Shown: one piece after another, positions 40,702 through 50,543 of the stretch
Position numbering within the stretch: the stretch's first letter is position 1
Layout of the letters: the number at the start of each line of letters is the position of its first letter
Assembly: GCF_032813545.1 (NCBI RefSeq)
Contig: NZ_CP136520.1
Span: 1,234,001-1,298,000, forward strand
Direction: 5' to 3'
DNA from: Nodosilinea sp. E11
Lineage (GTDB): Bacteria; Cyanobacteriota; Cyanobacteriia; Phormidesmidales; Phormidesmidaceae
DNA: 64,000 nt
Translations under genes and position numbers: made by a program
Notes under the pieces: model-generated
Told to the model about the DNA's origin: nothing
Seen by the model: only the letters and a program-made list of their open reading frames with translations
The model's database searches: none

Positions 40702-41793
40702 TTAATCAAAACGATGGGTTGTTGCTAGGGGCACTGCACTGGGTTGGCCGATCAGATATCCCTGGGCAAAGGTAGCGCCCCGCTGCTTCAACCAGTGCAG
40801 CTCTTCAACGCATTCAATACCCTCAGCTACGGTCTGAATGTTGAGTTTTTGGGCAATCTCAAGCAACTTCTCGGTGATTGAGGCTTTGTATGGGTCTTGA
40901 TGCACGTCCCGAATCAGCTCCATATCGAGCTTGATGAAATCGGGACGCAGTTGGTGCAGCAAATTGAGGCCAGAATAACCCGACCCCAAATCATCTAGAG
41001 CGATGGCAAAGCCTACCTCCCGGTAATAGTTCAGCACAGTCTTAAGGTGCTCTAGATCTTGCGGGTTGTCTGATTCGACCACCTCAAACACCACCTGCTC
41101 ATGGCGAATACCCGCTTTGTCAATGGCTGCTAGGGTGCTGCGCAAACAAGACACCGGATCGTAAAGGGCCGTTGGGGTGAAGTTGACAAAAATTCGTCTG
41201 TTTAACTGATGCTGACTCGCCTGGGCGATCGCACTGAGCCGCGCTGCCCGATCTAGCTGAGGTATCAGCCCGGCTTCGATCGCCTGAGCAAAAATGGCCC
41301 CAGGCATTACTAGATTGCCCTGCTGATCAATGCCTCGCAGGAGCGCTTCGTGACCGTAGATCTCAGAGGTGTCTTGGAGGGAGACAATCGGCTGAAAATG
41401 GCTAGTGAAGCGATCGCCAGCCAGCATATCTACTAACCAATCTGACTGACTGACGGTGATAAACCGTTGGAGAGAGGCCATATCGCTAAAATCTTCGATC
41501 TGAGGCTGAAGGGTACCTCTAACAAACAAAACCTGGGTTTCTTTCAGCTCTCTTGGGGCTACCAGCTGAGCCAGATGCTGGGCCATGGCTTGAGCTTGGC
41601 CAAAGGTGCAGTCAATGCCCAACCCTGGCCGCTCTTGCATCAGCTCAAACGCTAGGCTCCTCGTCTCTAGAAACGGGATTACCTTAGCTAAGGTGTGGGG
41701 CACCGGAAACCAAAGAAATAGCCGTCCTGCCTGTTTGGACTGGCAGCGCTTAACAGATTGACAGGCACAGGGCTTAGCGGCAGAACGTTTCAT
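40702..41793 (-). CDS. EAL-domain cyclic di-GMP phosphodiesterase
   Basis: A 363-residue cytoplasmic protein. Residues ~30-100 are an uncharacterised N-terminal segment, and ~120-360 an EAL domain. Catalytic residues appear intact: EALLRG, NFTPTAL, VFEVVES, DDLGSGYSGL, FIKLDMELIR, AEGIECVEE and AQGYLIGQP. It should hydrolyse c-di-GMP to pGpG. No sensor domain of known family is seen, so it may be regulated by the N-terminal segment. It is one of three c-di-GMP proteins in the window. The gene upstream on the same strand starts at 42694. Confidence 0.92.
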   Translation of the reverse strand: MKRSAAKPCACQSVKRCQSKQAGRLFLWFPVPHTLAKVIPFLETRSLAFELMQERPGLGIDCTFGQAQAMAQHLAQLVAPRELKETQVLFVRGTLQPQIEDFSDMASLQRFITVSQSDWLVDMLAGDRFTSHFQPIVSLQDTSEIYGHEALLRGIDQQGNLVMPGAIFAQAIEAGLIPQLDRAARLSAIAQASQHQLNRRIFVNFTPTALYDPVSCLRSTLAAIDKAGIRHEQVVFEVVESDNPQDLEHLKTVLNYYREVGFAIALDDLGSGYSGLNLLHQLRPDFIKLDMELIRDVHQDPYKASITEKLLEIAQKLNIQTVAEGIECVEELHWLKQRGATFAQGYLIGQPSAVPLATTHRFD

Positions 41794-41917
41794 AACTCAA
41801 ATCCAATCGCAGTCCACACAGTCCACATTGCAGTTGAGTATTCCCAATTCGCGGCCTCAGATGGTGCACCTCAATACCGTGCCCTTTAGATATTGAGCTG
41901 GGGTAAGCCAGCTAACG

Positions 41918-42694
41918 TTATTGAGAAAAGTCGTATTCTCGCAGATCAAGACGACAGCCCTCCTGCATGTTGAGGGCACGCTTAATTGGGTTGATATCCC
42001 TAAAGCCTTCTTCGCCCCGCTGCCTGAGGCTAGTTTCAAAGCGCTCGGCAAACCTGGCTACACAAGGGCTGCGGCTGTTGCCCAGACGCTCTAGGCTGGC
42101 GAGAGTAGTGTCCATATCCCAGACTTCTACCGCACTGTGAAGCTGTTCCCAAGCGCGATTTTCTTGGCTGTTGGTGGCCACTTGCAACTGGTGGCGATCG
42201 AGAATGCGGTAAGCCAGCCAAAAGCTAGCACCCAAAATAGCCGCCATACCTAAAGAAATCAGGCACCCGGCCAAAGGGCTCCGGCGGGTCAGACGTCCCT
42301 GGGGCTGGGGTAGCGGGTCGACGGTCAGGCCGGTATAAAACTTGACAAAAGCAGCATTTTGATCGAGAAACCACACATCGATACCCTTGGGCTTGATTTG
42401 CTCGGCGATGTCGCAAGCAGCTTCCCAGTCCGTTTCGGGGGTCAGCCCAGCAATTACTAGCCGGTGGTCAGGAAAGTGGGCCTGCTGCGGCTGAATGGCA
42501 TCGACCGTGGCCCACAGGTCAGCCGGGGTTAGGCTGGGAGGACAAAAGATGGCGTAGAGCGGGGTAAGCAGATCGACCACTCCCTCCTCCGGGCAAGGCA
42601 CTTGGCGGTGAACGCTGTGGCCATAGTCTTCGAGCCAACGCCCAAGCGCGGTCCGCAGGTCTTCTGAACTGGCAAACTCTAGGGCTACGGTCAC
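41918..42694 (-). CDS. Hypothetical protein with one transmembrane segment
   Basis: 258 residues from a GTG at 42694. N-terminal ~150 residues are globular with alternating beta-like segments (VVDLLTPLYAIF, HRLVIAGLTP, GIDVWFLDQNAAFVKFYTGL). A single TM helix is seen near residue 160 (CLISLGMAAILGASFWLAYRI). The C-terminal ~85 residues are helical with paired Cys (CVARFAERFE; QEGCRLDLRE). I do not recognise the family. It lies 124 bases upstream of the EAL gene on the same strand and may be cotranscribed. Confidence 0.7.
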   Translation of the reverse strand: MTVALEFASSEDLRTALGRWLEDYGHSVHRQVPCPEEGVVDLLTPLYAIFCPPSLTPADLWATVDAIQPQQAHFPDHRLVIAGLTPETDWEAACDIAEQIKPKGIDVWFLDQNAAFVKFYTGLTVDPLPQPQGRLTRRSPLAGCLISLGMAAILGASFWLAYRILDRHQLQVATNSQENRAWEQLHSAVEVWDMDTTLASLERLGNSRSPCVARFAERFETSLRQRGEEGFRDINPIKRALNMQEGCRLDLREYDFSQ

Positions 42695-43203
42695 GGCGGA
42701 TCAGGAAATAAGGTAGTTTTTATGTACTAATCTAGTGTGGCACTAGTTCTGAATTATGGAGCATGTTGGGCCGATCTGACTGCGCCAGATTTGTTTGAAA
42801 TGATAAAGCGATTTGCTGACGAGGCGGCGTCACTTTGGGATTGACTTTGACAATTTGCAGAACCTGGACCGGAAGCGATAAGATAACGGTTAAGTAATGT
42901 AAACAAAATCTCTAAGGGAAAAATATCTTTGCTTGAAATATTGACTAATTCAGTTTGAGCGAACCTATCTGGAGTAGTAGGCGGGTATATCCTAAACCTC
43001 ACTCGTTTCCTACGGTTCTCCCCACTGCGAAGTGGCTGAGCCTTACGTAAAGTATTACTAAGCAGGACTATGACGTTTCTCCTGGGTGGCCTCGGCCTTG
43101 ACGATCGCATCTTTCACCGAAGGCAGGCGACTAAGAGCAGGCAATGACCCAGCTATTTTCGGTTTTTTAACGCTCCTCAAGCCATTGGTACTGACTAAAA
43201 CCC
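42695..43203. other. Intergenic region between divergent genes, upstream of clpC
   Basis: A 509-base gap with no credible gene. CTAGTGTGGCACTAG at 42732-42746 is a 6-bp dyad close to the start of the minus-strand hypothetical and could be an operator. A short hairpin CCACTGCGAAGTGG is at 43022-43035. The clpC promoter should lie here but I cannot place it firmly. Confidence 0.45.
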
Positions 43204-45678
43204 ATGTTTGAACACTTCACTAACACCGCCATCGCCGTCATTATGAAGTCTCAGGAAGAGGCTCGTCGGTTGCGCCACAACTTTGTTGGCACCGAGCAAC
43301 TGTTACTGGGACTAATCAAAGAAGAAGCCACTCTATCGGCCAAGGTGCTAGGCGAGTTTGGCATTACGCTCGACGATGCTCGCGCTGAGGTCGAAGCCAT
43401 TATTGGCCGGGGCAGCGGCAGTGTTCCCCCTGAGATTCCCTTTACCCCCAAGGTCAAGCAGGTGTTTGAGCAGGCTTTTCAAGAGGCCCGCAAAATGGAT
43501 TCTCCCTACATCGAACCTGAGCACCTGTTGTTGAGCCTGTGCCAAAACACCGAAAGCGTGGCCTACCGCGTGCTCACTAACCTGGGGGTAGACCCGGCTA
43601 AGGTGCGCACTCGCATCATTCAAGAGTTGGGTGAAGTGGCAGCGGTGCCTGTCGGGCGACGCGAAACCGATCGCGACGGCTCTCGCAAGCAAGGCAAAAT
43701 TCTTTCTGAGTTTGGCACCGACCTAACGGCTCTAGCTGCGGCGGGCAAAATTGACCCTGTGGTGGGCCGTGCTAAAGAAATTGAGCGGGTCGTCCAAATT
43801 CTCGGTCGCCGCACCAAGAACAACCCGATTTTAGTCGGTGAACCGGGGGTGGGCAAAACCGCGATCGCTGAAGGGTTGGCCCAGCGCATTGCCAACCAAG
43901 ACGTGCCCGAGGCCCTGATCACAAAGCGGGTGATCAGTCTCGACATGGGGTCTCTAGTGTCGGGTACCCGCTTTCGGGGTGACTTTGAAGAGCGCCTTAC
44001 CCAGCTAGTAGAAGAGATGCGCCAAGACCCCGATGTGATCTTGGTTATCGACGAAATTCACACCCTGGTCGGGGCGGGCTCTTTAGAAGGGGGCCTAGAT
44101 GCGGCCAATATGATGAAGCCTGCCCTGGCGCGGGGTGAGATGCAGTGCATTGGGGCCACTACCCTCGACGAATTCCGCAAGCACATCGAGCGGGATGCAG
44201 CCCTAGAGCGTCGCTTCCAGTCGGTGATGGTGAAGCCGCCCTCGGTGGATGAAACCATTGAAATCTTGCAGGGAGTGCGCAGCCGCTACGAGCAGTTCCA
44301 CCAGGTGAGCTTTACTGATGAGGCCCTAGAAGCAGCGGCTAAGCTATCCGATCGCTACATCAGCGATCGCCATCTGCCCGACAAGGCAATCGATCTGGTT
44401 GATGAGGCGGGCTCTCAGGTCAAGCTGCGGTTTATGCCCAAGTATCCTTCGAAGGAGCTGAAGCAAGAGCTGCGTCAGGTCAACAAAGAGCTTGACGAAG
44501 CGCTTCAGCTACAAGATTTTGGCAAGGCTAAAGCCCTACGGGAACAGCGGCAAGGGCTGATTCAGCAGCTTCAAGCCGATATTCCTGAATACGGTGAAGC
44601 GGCGGCGGGTAGCTTGCCCGTAGTACCTGTAGTCGATGAAGAAAATATCGCTGACATCGTGGCCGCCTGGACGGGTATTCCGGTCAACCGCATGACCGAA
44701 ACCGAAGCGGTGCGCCTGCTACACCTAGAAGATGTGCTCCACGAGCGGGTGATTGGTCAGCATGAGGCCGTCATGGCCGCCGCCAAAGCGATCCGTCGGG
44801 CGCGTTCTGGCTTAGCCAGTGCCGATCGCCCCATTGCCAGCTTGGTGTTTTCTGGCCCCACTGGGGTCGGCAAAACTGAGCTATCTAAGGCTCTGGCCAT
44901 GGCTCTGTTTGGCTCTGAAGAGTCGATGATTCGCCTCGACATGTCAGAGTTTATGGAAAGCCATACGGTCTCTAAGCTGATTGGTTCGCCCCCAGGCTTT
45001 GTCGGTTATGACGAGGGTGGTCAGTTAACTGAAGCTGTGCGCCGCAACCCCTACAGCGTCATCTTGATGGATGAAGTCGAAAAGGCCCACCCCGAGGTGT
45101 TTAACCTGCTCTTGCAGGTGCTTGACGATGGCAGATTGACTGACGCCAAGGGTCGTGCCGTAAGCTTCAAGAACACCCTGATCATCATGACCTCAAACAT
45201 CGGTTCTCAGGTGATTGAGAAGGGGGGCTCTGGCCTGGGCTTTGACTTTGCTACGACGGATGCGGCTACCAGCCAATACAACAACATCCGTAACCTGGTC
45301 AACGAAGAGATGAAACAGTACTTCCGCCCTGAGATGCTGAACCGGATCGACGAGATCATCGTCTTCCGCCAGCTGACTCGGGAGGAAGTTAACCAGATCG
45401 CCGACCTGATGTTAGAAGAGGTGAACAAGCGCTTGGCCGATCGCCAGATGACGGTGACGCTATCGGAGGCGTTTCTCGCCCGGCTGGCCCAGGAGGGCTA
45501 TGACCAGCGCTATGGGGCTCGCCCTATGCGCCGCGCCATTGCCCGGCTGGTTGAAGATACCTTGGCAGAGGCCATTCTCTCGGGGAATCTGGAAAATGGC
45601 GATCGCGCCCGGATTGACATTGACGACGCTGGCAACCCTGTCGTAACGCCGGAGCGTCAGCCCGCTCTGGTAGGATAA
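43204..45678 (+). CDS. clpC: ATP-dependent Clp protease ATP-binding subunit ClpC
   Basis: Hsp100 unfoldase of 824 residues that feeds substrates to ClpP. The N-domain repeats start at [21 protein letters not shown]. The first AAA domain has Walker [18 protein letters not shown] and Walker [15 protein letters not shown] ClpC-type middle domain with a UVR-like segment ([20 protein letters not shown]) follows. The second AAA domain has [35 protein letters not shown], and [15 protein letters not shown]. The ClpP-docking loop (I/L/V-G-F) reads GLGFDFA near SGLGFDF. An SLH gene begins 28 bases downstream. Confidence 0.97.
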   Translation: MFEHFTNTAIAVIMKSQEEARRLRHNFVGTEQLLLGLIKEEATLSAKVLGEFGITLDDARAEVEAIIGRGSGSVPPEIPFTPKVKQVFEQAFQEARKMDSPYIEPEHLLLSLCQNTESVAYRVLTNLGVDPAKVRTRIIQELGEVAAVPVGRRETDRDGSRKQGKILSEFGTDLTALAAAGKIDPVVGRAKEIERVVQILGRRTKNNPILVGEPGVGKTAIAEGLAQRIANQDVPEALITKRVISLDMGSLVSGTRFRGDFEERLTQLVEEMRQDPDVILVIDEIHTLVGAGSLEGGLDAANMMKPALARGEMQCIGATTLDEFRKHIERDAALERRFQSVMVKPPSVDETIEILQGVRSRYEQFHQVSFTDEALEAAAKLSDRYISDRHLPDKAIDLVDEAGSQVKLRFMPKYPSKELKQELRQVNKELDEALQLQDFGKAKALREQRQGLIQQLQADIPEYGEAAAGSLPVVPVVDEENIADIVAAWTGIPVNRMTETEAVRLLHLEDVLHERVIGQHEAVMAAAKAIRRARSGLASADRPIASLVFSGPTGVGKTELSKALAMALFGSEESMIRLDMSEFMESHTVSKLIGSPPGFVGYDEGGQLTEAVRRNPYSVILMDEVEKAHPEVFNLLLQVLDDGRLTDAKGRAVSFKNTLIIMTSNIGSQVIEKGGSGLGFDFATTDAATSQYNNIRNLVNEEMKQYFRPEMLNRIDEIIVFRQLTREEVNQIADLMLEEVNKRLADRQMTVTLSEAFLARLAQEGYDQRYGARPMRRAIARLVEDTLAEAILSGNLENGDRARIDIDDAGNPVVTPERQPALVG

Positions 45679-45706
45679 CCGTGGACGTTGCTAGCCCCCC
45701 CGCACC

Positions 45707-46735
45707 ATGGTCAATCTTCCCCCTGATCAGCCAAATCCGTCGAATCCGCCCGATTCGCGGCGTCGAGATCAACTGCTCAGCTTCGACGAGCTGTTGGCGG
45801 TAGTGCTAGCTCTAGCGGGCATCGGCTCCATCCTGTGGTGGGGCCTTTCCCGTAGCCCTAGGCTGCTGGCGGAGACTGGGCTGCTGCAAGGTCGGCCTGA
45901 GTATCCCGCTGCGATCGCCGACCCTAGGGAAGAAGATCCAGCGGCGCTAGTGCCGCGCACCTTAGACCCAGGGGTGCCCCTCCAGCGAGACTGGCCTCAA
46001 GACCTTAGGCAAGGGTCGGGGCAAGTACCGGGCGCAGGCCCTGGGCAGCGGCGTCCGATTATAATTGCGCCGCTGCCGAGCACCTCGGTGCCGGTGGCTC
46101 CGACGACTGTTCCCGACCCAGCCCCAGCCGGGCAGGCGACTCAGCCCTTAGATATTTCCGACGTGCCGACCACCCATTGGGCCTACCCCTTTATTCGGTC
46201 CATGTTTGATCAGGGTTATTTGCCTGATTTTCCCGAAAGCGGCTTTCAGCCCGATCAACCCCTGACTCGGGCCGAACTAGCTGCCCTGCTCAGCCAAGCC
46301 TTTGGCAACTCCCCCCGAGAGGGATCGGTGCGGACCTTTAATGACGTGCCCGACACCTACTGGGCCGTGGCAGCCATTGACAATGCCGTCGCCCAAGGCT
46401 TTATGAACGGTTACCCCGACGGCAATTTTCGTCCCGATCAGGCCGTGCCACGCTACGAAGTGCTGGTGTCTTTAGTCACGGGCCTAGATCTGCCGCCCTC
46501 ACCAGCCCCCGACCAATCGCTGCAAGCCTTTATTGATAGCGACCCCTTGCCCGATTGGGCTAGGCCTAAAGTGGCGTCGGCCACCGACAACGCCCTGGTG
46601 GTCAATTACCCGGCCCGCGACCAGCTCAAGCCGACCCAGGCCGCCACCCGTGCCGAAATTGTGGCGATGGTTCACCAGGCTTTAGTGCAGCGGGGCGCGC
46701 TACCGGCGGTAGAGTCTGAGTATACGGTGCCGTAA
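45707..46735 (+). CDS. S-layer homology (SLH) domain protein
   Basis: A 342-residue envelope protein. One hydrophobic segment near residues 28-45 (LLAVVLALAGIGSILWWGL) may anchor it in the inner membrane. A Pro-rich linker spans ~65-145. Three SLH repeats follow: DVPTTHWAYPFIRSMFDQGY, DVPDTYWAVAAIDNAVAQGF, and DSDPLPDWARPKVASATDNA. SLH domains bind secondary cell-wall polymers or peptidoglycan. It lacks the OprB porin domain often found with SLH, so a structural or anchoring role is more likely. It begins 28 bases after clpC. Confidence 0.9.
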   Translation: MVNLPPDQPNPSNPPDSRRRDQLLSFDELLAVVLALAGIGSILWWGLSRSPRLLAETGLLQGRPEYPAAIADPREEDPAALVPRTLDPGVPLQRDWPQDLRQGSGQVPGAGPGQRRPIIIAPLPSTSVPVAPTTVPDPAPAGQATQPLDISDVPTTHWAYPFIRSMFDQGYLPDFPESGFQPDQPLTRAELAALLSQAFGNSPREGSVRTFNDVPDTYWAVAAIDNAVAQGFMNGYPDGNFRPDQAVPRYEVLVSLVTGLDLPPSPAPDQSLQAFIDSDPLPDWARPKVASATDNALVVNYPARDQLKPTQAATRAEIVAMVHQALVQRGALPAVESEYTVP

Positions 46736-46830
46736 TTCTCTATGCCTTGATCCCACCGTCTGATAGACTGGGAAATCGAGATGGGGAACGCGAAACCCAC
46801 TAAATATAGGCAGTTTGGAGGATTGATCCC

Positions 46831-47868
46831 GTGGAAAGTACCCTCGGTCTTGAGATTATTGAGGTTGTCGAACAGGCTGCGATCGCATCGTCCCGTTGGA
46901 TGGGCAAGGGCGAAAAAAATATCGCTGACCAGGTGGCGGTAGAAGCCATGCGGGAACGCATGAACAAGATTCACATGCGCGGTCGCATCGTGATCGGCGA
47001 GGGCGAGCGGGATGATGCCCCCATGCTCTACATCGGTGAAGAGGTGGGCATTTGCACCCAGCCCAACGCCACCGATTTTTGCAACCCCGACGAACTGCTC
47101 GAAATTGACATTGCCGTTGATCCTTGCGAAGGCACCAACTTGGTGGCCTACGGTCAAAATGGCTCGATGGCAGTGCTGGCCATCTCTGAAAAAGGTGGGC
47201 TGTTTGCGGCCCCCGACTTCTACATGAAGAAGCTGGCTGCTCCGGCCCAGGCCAAAGGCAAGGTTGACATCAACAAGTCGGCCACCGAGAACCTGAAGAT
47301 TTTGGGTGAGTGCCTCGATCGCGGTATCGATGAGCTGGTAGTGGTGGTGATGAAGCGCGATCGCCACAACGACCTGATCAAAGAAATCCGCGATGCCGGT
47401 GCCCGCGTCAAGCTGATTGGGGACGGCGATGTCGGTGCTGCCATCTCCTGCGCCTTCTCCGGCACCAACACCCATGCGCTGATGGGCATTGGGGCTGCGC
47501 CCGAAGGGGTGATTAGCGCCGCCGCCATGCGCTGCCTAGGGGGCCACTTCCAGGGACAACTGATCTACGATCCGGCGGTGGTCAAGACCGGTCTAATTGG
47601 CGAAAGCAAAGAAGCCAACATCGCCCGCCTCAACGAGATGGGTATTACCGATATTGACAAGGTCTACGACGCTGACGAACTGGCCTCGGGCGAAACCGTG
47701 CTGTTTGCCGCCACCGGTATTACCTCCGGCGAACTGATGGAAGGGGTGCGCTTCTTCCACGGTGGCATGCGGACTCAATCCCTGGTGATCTCAAGCCAGT
47801 CGAAGACCGCCCGCTTTGTCGATACGATCCACATGAGCGATAGCCCCAGCCGTCTGCAACTCCACTAG
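46831..47868 (+). CDS. glpX: Class II fructose-1,6-/sedoheptulose-1,7-bisphosphatase
   Basis: Dual-function Calvin-cycle phosphatase, 345 residues, of the GlpX family. Starting with GTG at 46831, its N-terminus [20 protein letters not shown] is typical. Metal and substrate residues are in [48 protein letters not shown] and [22 protein letters not shown]-type Shine-Dalgarno (GGAGG at 46817-46821) precedes it by nine bases. Two hairpins follow the gene. Confidence 0.97.
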   Translation: MESTLGLEIIEVVEQAAIASSRWMGKGEKNIADQVAVEAMRERMNKIHMRGRIVIGEGERDDAPMLYIGEEVGICTQPNATDFCNPDELLEIDIAVDPCEGTNLVAYGQNGSMAVLAISEKGGLFAAPDFYMKKLAAPAQAKGKVDINKSATENLKILGECLDRGIDELVVVVMKRDRHNDLIKEIRDAGARVKLIGDGDVGAAISCAFSGTNTHALMGIGAAPEGVISAAAMRCLGGHFQGQLIYDPAVVKTGLIGESKEANIARLNEMGITDIDKVYDADELASGETVLFAATGITSGELMEGVRFFHGGMRTQSLVISSQSKTARFVDTIHMSDSPSRLQLH

Positions 47869-47965
47869 GGCCAATCGGCCAACCTGTAGGGGCGTTGGCG
47901 TAGCCTGGCCAGAGGCCTTACCGCCGACCAGACCAGCCTGGGAGTGGCCCAAACTGGCTTATATT

Positions 47966-47998
47966 CTTTTTCCGAGGTAAAAATTGCCTCGGAAAAAG
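47966..47998 (+). terminator. Perfect 12-bp hairpin after glpX
   Basis: CTTTTTCCGAGG (47966-47977) pairs with CCTCGGAAAAAG (47987-47998) around a 9-base A-rich loop. It is AT-rich at its base and its mirror reads as a terminator on either strand. It is likely the first part of a tandem terminator. Confidence 0.7.
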
Positions 47999-48016
47999 GG
48001 TTTAATTCGTTAGCCT

Positions 48017-48048
48017 AGAGATGCGGAATTTCTGCATCTCTTTTTTTT
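48017..48048 (+). terminator. Intrinsic terminator after glpX
   Basis: AGAGATGC (48017-48024) pairs with GCATCTCT (48034-48041), with further pairing inside. A run of eight T (48041-48048) follows directly. A textbook Rho-independent terminator. Confidence 0.88.
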
Positions 48049-48242
48049 GCTAGTGTTCACAGTTTTTGATGGACTTTTGTTGAGTTTCCTTGAGTCAGGG
48101 CCTATTTGTCTCTAACTTCAAACATATTGGCAATTGTGTACGGTGTAACCCTTGAACCAGGCTAGCCCTGGCAGCTGATGACCTGGGCCTAGGGTGTTGC
48201 CGACACCATAAATTAGGTGACTATTAAACGCGTGGAGGAAGA

Positions 48243-49535
48243 ATGAATATCGCCGTAATTGGCCTGAGCCACAAAACTGCCCCAGTGCAAATCCGCGAAA
48301 AACTTAGCATTCCGACGGCTCAGACAGGTGACGCGATCGCCCATCTCACCCATTGCCCCCACATTGACGAAGTCTCGATTCTCAGCACCTGCAACCGCCT
48401 CGAAATCCACATCGTCACCGAGGCCACCGAGCAGGGCATTCGCGAAGTCACCCAGTTTCTCTCTGAACACAGCGGTCTGCCCCTCCACGAGCTGCGCCAG
48501 CACCTGTTCATTCTGCTGCACCAAGATGCCGTGAACCACCTGATGCGCGTGGCCGCAGGGCTCGACAGCCTGGTGCTGGGTGAAGGCCAAATTCTCGCCC
48601 AGGTTAAGCATGCCCACCAGCTGGCCCAACAGCACAAGAGCATTGGCCGGGTGCTAGACCGCCTGCTCAAGCAGTCGCTCACCGCTGGCAAGCGGGTGCG
48701 CAGCGAAACCAGCATTGGTACCGGGGCCGTTTCGATCAGCTCCGCCGCTGTGGAGCTAGCCCGCATGAAGGTGCCTCACCTGAATGGTTGTCACGTCAGC
48801 ATTCTGGGCGCAGGCAAGATGGCACGGCTGCTGGTACAGCACCTAATCTCTAAAGATTCCTGCACAATCACCATTCTCAACCGCACCATCGACCGGGCCA
48901 ACGAGCTAGCCAAGCAGTTTCCCGATGCTGAGATTCGTACCGGCACCCTCGATGCCATGCTGGAGACGGTGCAGTGCTCTGATGTGGTGTTTACCTGCAC
49001 CTCGGCTACCGAGCCGCTACTGCACCGGGAGAACCTGGAACCGCTGGTGGCAGCCAACCGCACCCTGATGCTCTTCGACATTGCCGTGCCTCTCAACGTG
49101 CACACCAACGCCAATGAGATCGCCAATGTACACGCCTTTAACGTCGACGATCTGAAGGCCGTAGTCGCCCAAAACCAGGCCAGCCGCCGCCGCATGGCCA
49201 TGGAGGCCCAGGGGTTGCTCGACCAGGAGGTAGAAAGCTTTATGGACTGGTGGCGATCGCTCGATACGGTCAGCACCATCAGCAGCCTGCGCAGCAAGGT
49301 CGAAACCATTCGTGAGCAGGAGCTCGAAAAGGCCCTCTCTCGCTTGGGCAGCGAGTTTGCCGAAAAACACCAGGAGGTGATCGAAGCCCTGACGCGGGGT
49401 ATCGTCAACAAGATTCTCCATGACCCAATGGTGCAGCTGCGCGCCCAGCGCGACATTGAGGCTCGCAAGCGGGCGATGCAGACCCTCCAGGTGCTGTTTG
49501 ACCTCGAGACCACCTCTAGCGAGAAGTACAGCTAG
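48243..49535 (+). CDS. hemA: Glutamyl-tRNA reductase
   Basis: Reduces glutamyl-tRNA to glutamate-1-semialdehyde, the first committed step of tetrapyrrole (heme, chlorophyll, bilin) synthesis. 430 residues. The N-domain has [18 protein letters not shown] and the active-site Cys in STCNRLEIH. Next are [15 protein letters not shown], the NADPH Rossmann loop [10 protein letters not shown] and the C-terminal helical dimerisation spine ([23 protein letters not shown]). A very strong ribosome-binding site GGAGGAAG precedes the ATG. A terminator follows 20 bases after the stop. Confidence 0.97.
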   Translation: MNIAVIGLSHKTAPVQIREKLSIPTAQTGDAIAHLTHCPHIDEVSILSTCNRLEIHIVTEATEQGIREVTQFLSEHSGLPLHELRQHLFILLHQDAVNHLMRVAAGLDSLVLGEGQILAQVKHAHQLAQQHKSIGRVLDRLLKQSLTAGKRVRSETSIGTGAVSISSAAVELARMKVPHLNGCHVSILGAGKMARLLVQHLISKDSCTITILNRTIDRANELAKQFPDAEIRTGTLDAMLETVQCSDVVFTCTSATEPLLHRENLEPLVAANRTLMLFDIAVPLNVHTNANEIANVHAFNVDDLKAVVAQNQASRRRMAMEAQGLLDQEVESFMDWWRSLDTVSTISSLRSKVETIREQELEKALSRLGSEFAEKHQEVIEALTRGIVNKILHDPMVQLRAQRDIEARKRAMQTLQVLFDLETTSSEKYS

Positions 49536-49553
49536 GCTCGGCTAAGCTCAACT

Positions 49554-49589
49554 AGACCCCAGGGATTTTAAAAATCTCTGGGGTCTTTT
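49554..49589 (+). terminator. Intrinsic terminator after hemA
   Basis: AGACCCCAGGGATTTT (49554-49569) pairs with the complementary arm at 49571-49586, with one mismatch. TTTT follows. It separates hemA from ureG. Confidence 0.85.
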
Positions 49590-49640
49590 GCTGGGGTGGT
49601 CTGGGGCTGGGGTGTAAGATACCAAGCATTCTCCTGTTGG

Positions 49641-50294
49641 ATGATGGTGATGACAACTCCCTTTCGCGTTGGTGTGGCTGGCCCGGTGGGGTCGGGCAAG
49701 ACTGCCCTGGTCGATTGCCTGTGTAAGGCGCTGCGCGATCGCTATTCTCTGGCAGTGGTTACCAACGATATCTACACCCAGGAAGACGCCCAATTTTTGG
49801 TGCGCAGCCAGGCCCTCAGCCCCGATCGCATTGTCGGAGTAGAGACCGGGGGCTGCCCCCACACCGCCATTCGCGAAGACGCCTCCATGAACCTGGTGGC
49901 CATCGAAGATCTAGAGGCGCGCTTTCATCCCCTCGATCTGGTGTTTGTAGAAAGCGGCGGCGACAACCTGGCCAGCACCTTTAGCCCCGAGTTAGTAGAC
50001 CTGACCCTTTATGTGATTGATGTCGCCGCTGGCGACAAAATTCCCCGTAAGGGTGGGCCGGGCATCACCAAGTCTGATTTTTTGGTGATCAACAAAATTG
50101 ACCTTGCTCCGATGGTGGGAGCTAGCCTAGAGGTCATGGAGCGCGATGCCCGGAAGATGCGAGGCGATCGCCCCTTTGGCTTTACCAACCTCAAAACCCA
50201 GGAGGGCTTGGCCACGGTGATTGAGTTTATCCGCTACCACGCCATAGCAGAGCAACCAAACCCCCTAGGCTCAGCCAAAACCGCTGATTTTTAG
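49641..50294 (+). CDS. ureG: Urease accessory GTPase UreG
   Basis: SIMIBI-class GTPase that delivers nickel for urease maturation, about 217 residues. P-loop [15 protein letters not shown], the nickel-binding [17 protein letters not shown] with the metal-binding Cys-Pro-His, the switch segment [17 protein letters not shown] and the specificity motif INKIDLAP are all visible. Start ATG at 49641 or 49650; the latter gives [11 protein letters not shown], closer to the usual N-terminus. It is separated from the other urease genes but lies just upstream of the urea-transporter operon. Confidence 0.95.
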   Translation: MMVMTTPFRVGVAGPVGSGKTALVDCLCKALRDRYSLAVVTNDIYTQEDAQFLVRSQALSPDRIVGVETGGCPHTAIREDASMNLVAIEDLEARFHPLDLVFVESGGDNLASTFSPELVDLTLYVIDVAAGDKIPRKGGPGITKSDFLVINKIDLAPMVGASLEVMERDARKMRGDRPFGFTNLKTQEGLATVIEFIRYHAIAEQPNPLGSAKTADF

Positions 50295-50432
50295 CCTCAA
50301 CTCCCGCCGCTCACAACCCAGCCTCGCCACCATCCTGGCGGCAACCAAAACGCAATTACCTAAAATCCATCCTATGGATGATGGCAACGTAACCAAGATC
50401 TAGGAAATATTACAAAAACGTTGGACTATTTT

Positions 50433-50474
50433 GTGTCCTAGGCTACATTTACTCCCAACCACACCTCTTAATAT
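50433..50474 (+). promoter_or_regulatory. Putative NtcA-activated promoter of urtA
   Basis: GTGTCCTAGGCTAC at 50433-50446 fits the NtcA site GTA-N8-TAC with one mismatch (GTG). A -10 box TAATAT (TAN3T) lies at 50469-50474, 22 bases downstream, exactly the spacing of NtcA class II promoters. The urtA start codon is at 50544. Nitrogen-limitation control of urt genes by NtcA is known in other cyanobacteria; here it is a sequence-based prediction. Confidence 0.7.
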
Positions 50475-50543
50475 CCACTCTGACGGTCTACACGAAGTCT
50501 CGGTCATAAAGTTTTTCGTTTTACGAGTCAGGAGAGAGGTTGA

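Larger units (their letters stand above)
47869..48242. other. Intergenic region with two terminators, hemA leader
   Basis: Holds the two hairpins at 47966-47998 and 48017-48048, then ~190 bases to hemA with no gene. GGAGGAAG at 48233-48240 is the hemA ribosome-binding site. Confidence 0.55.

Noticed and set aside
43022..43035. Hairpin CCACTGCGAAGTGG as a clpC regulatory element
   Set aside because: Only a 5-bp stem; too short to claim a function.
42754..43110. 118-residue ORF upstream of clpC
   Set aside because: Ser/Arg-rich, no conserved pattern, on the strand opposite the clpC leader; probably chance.
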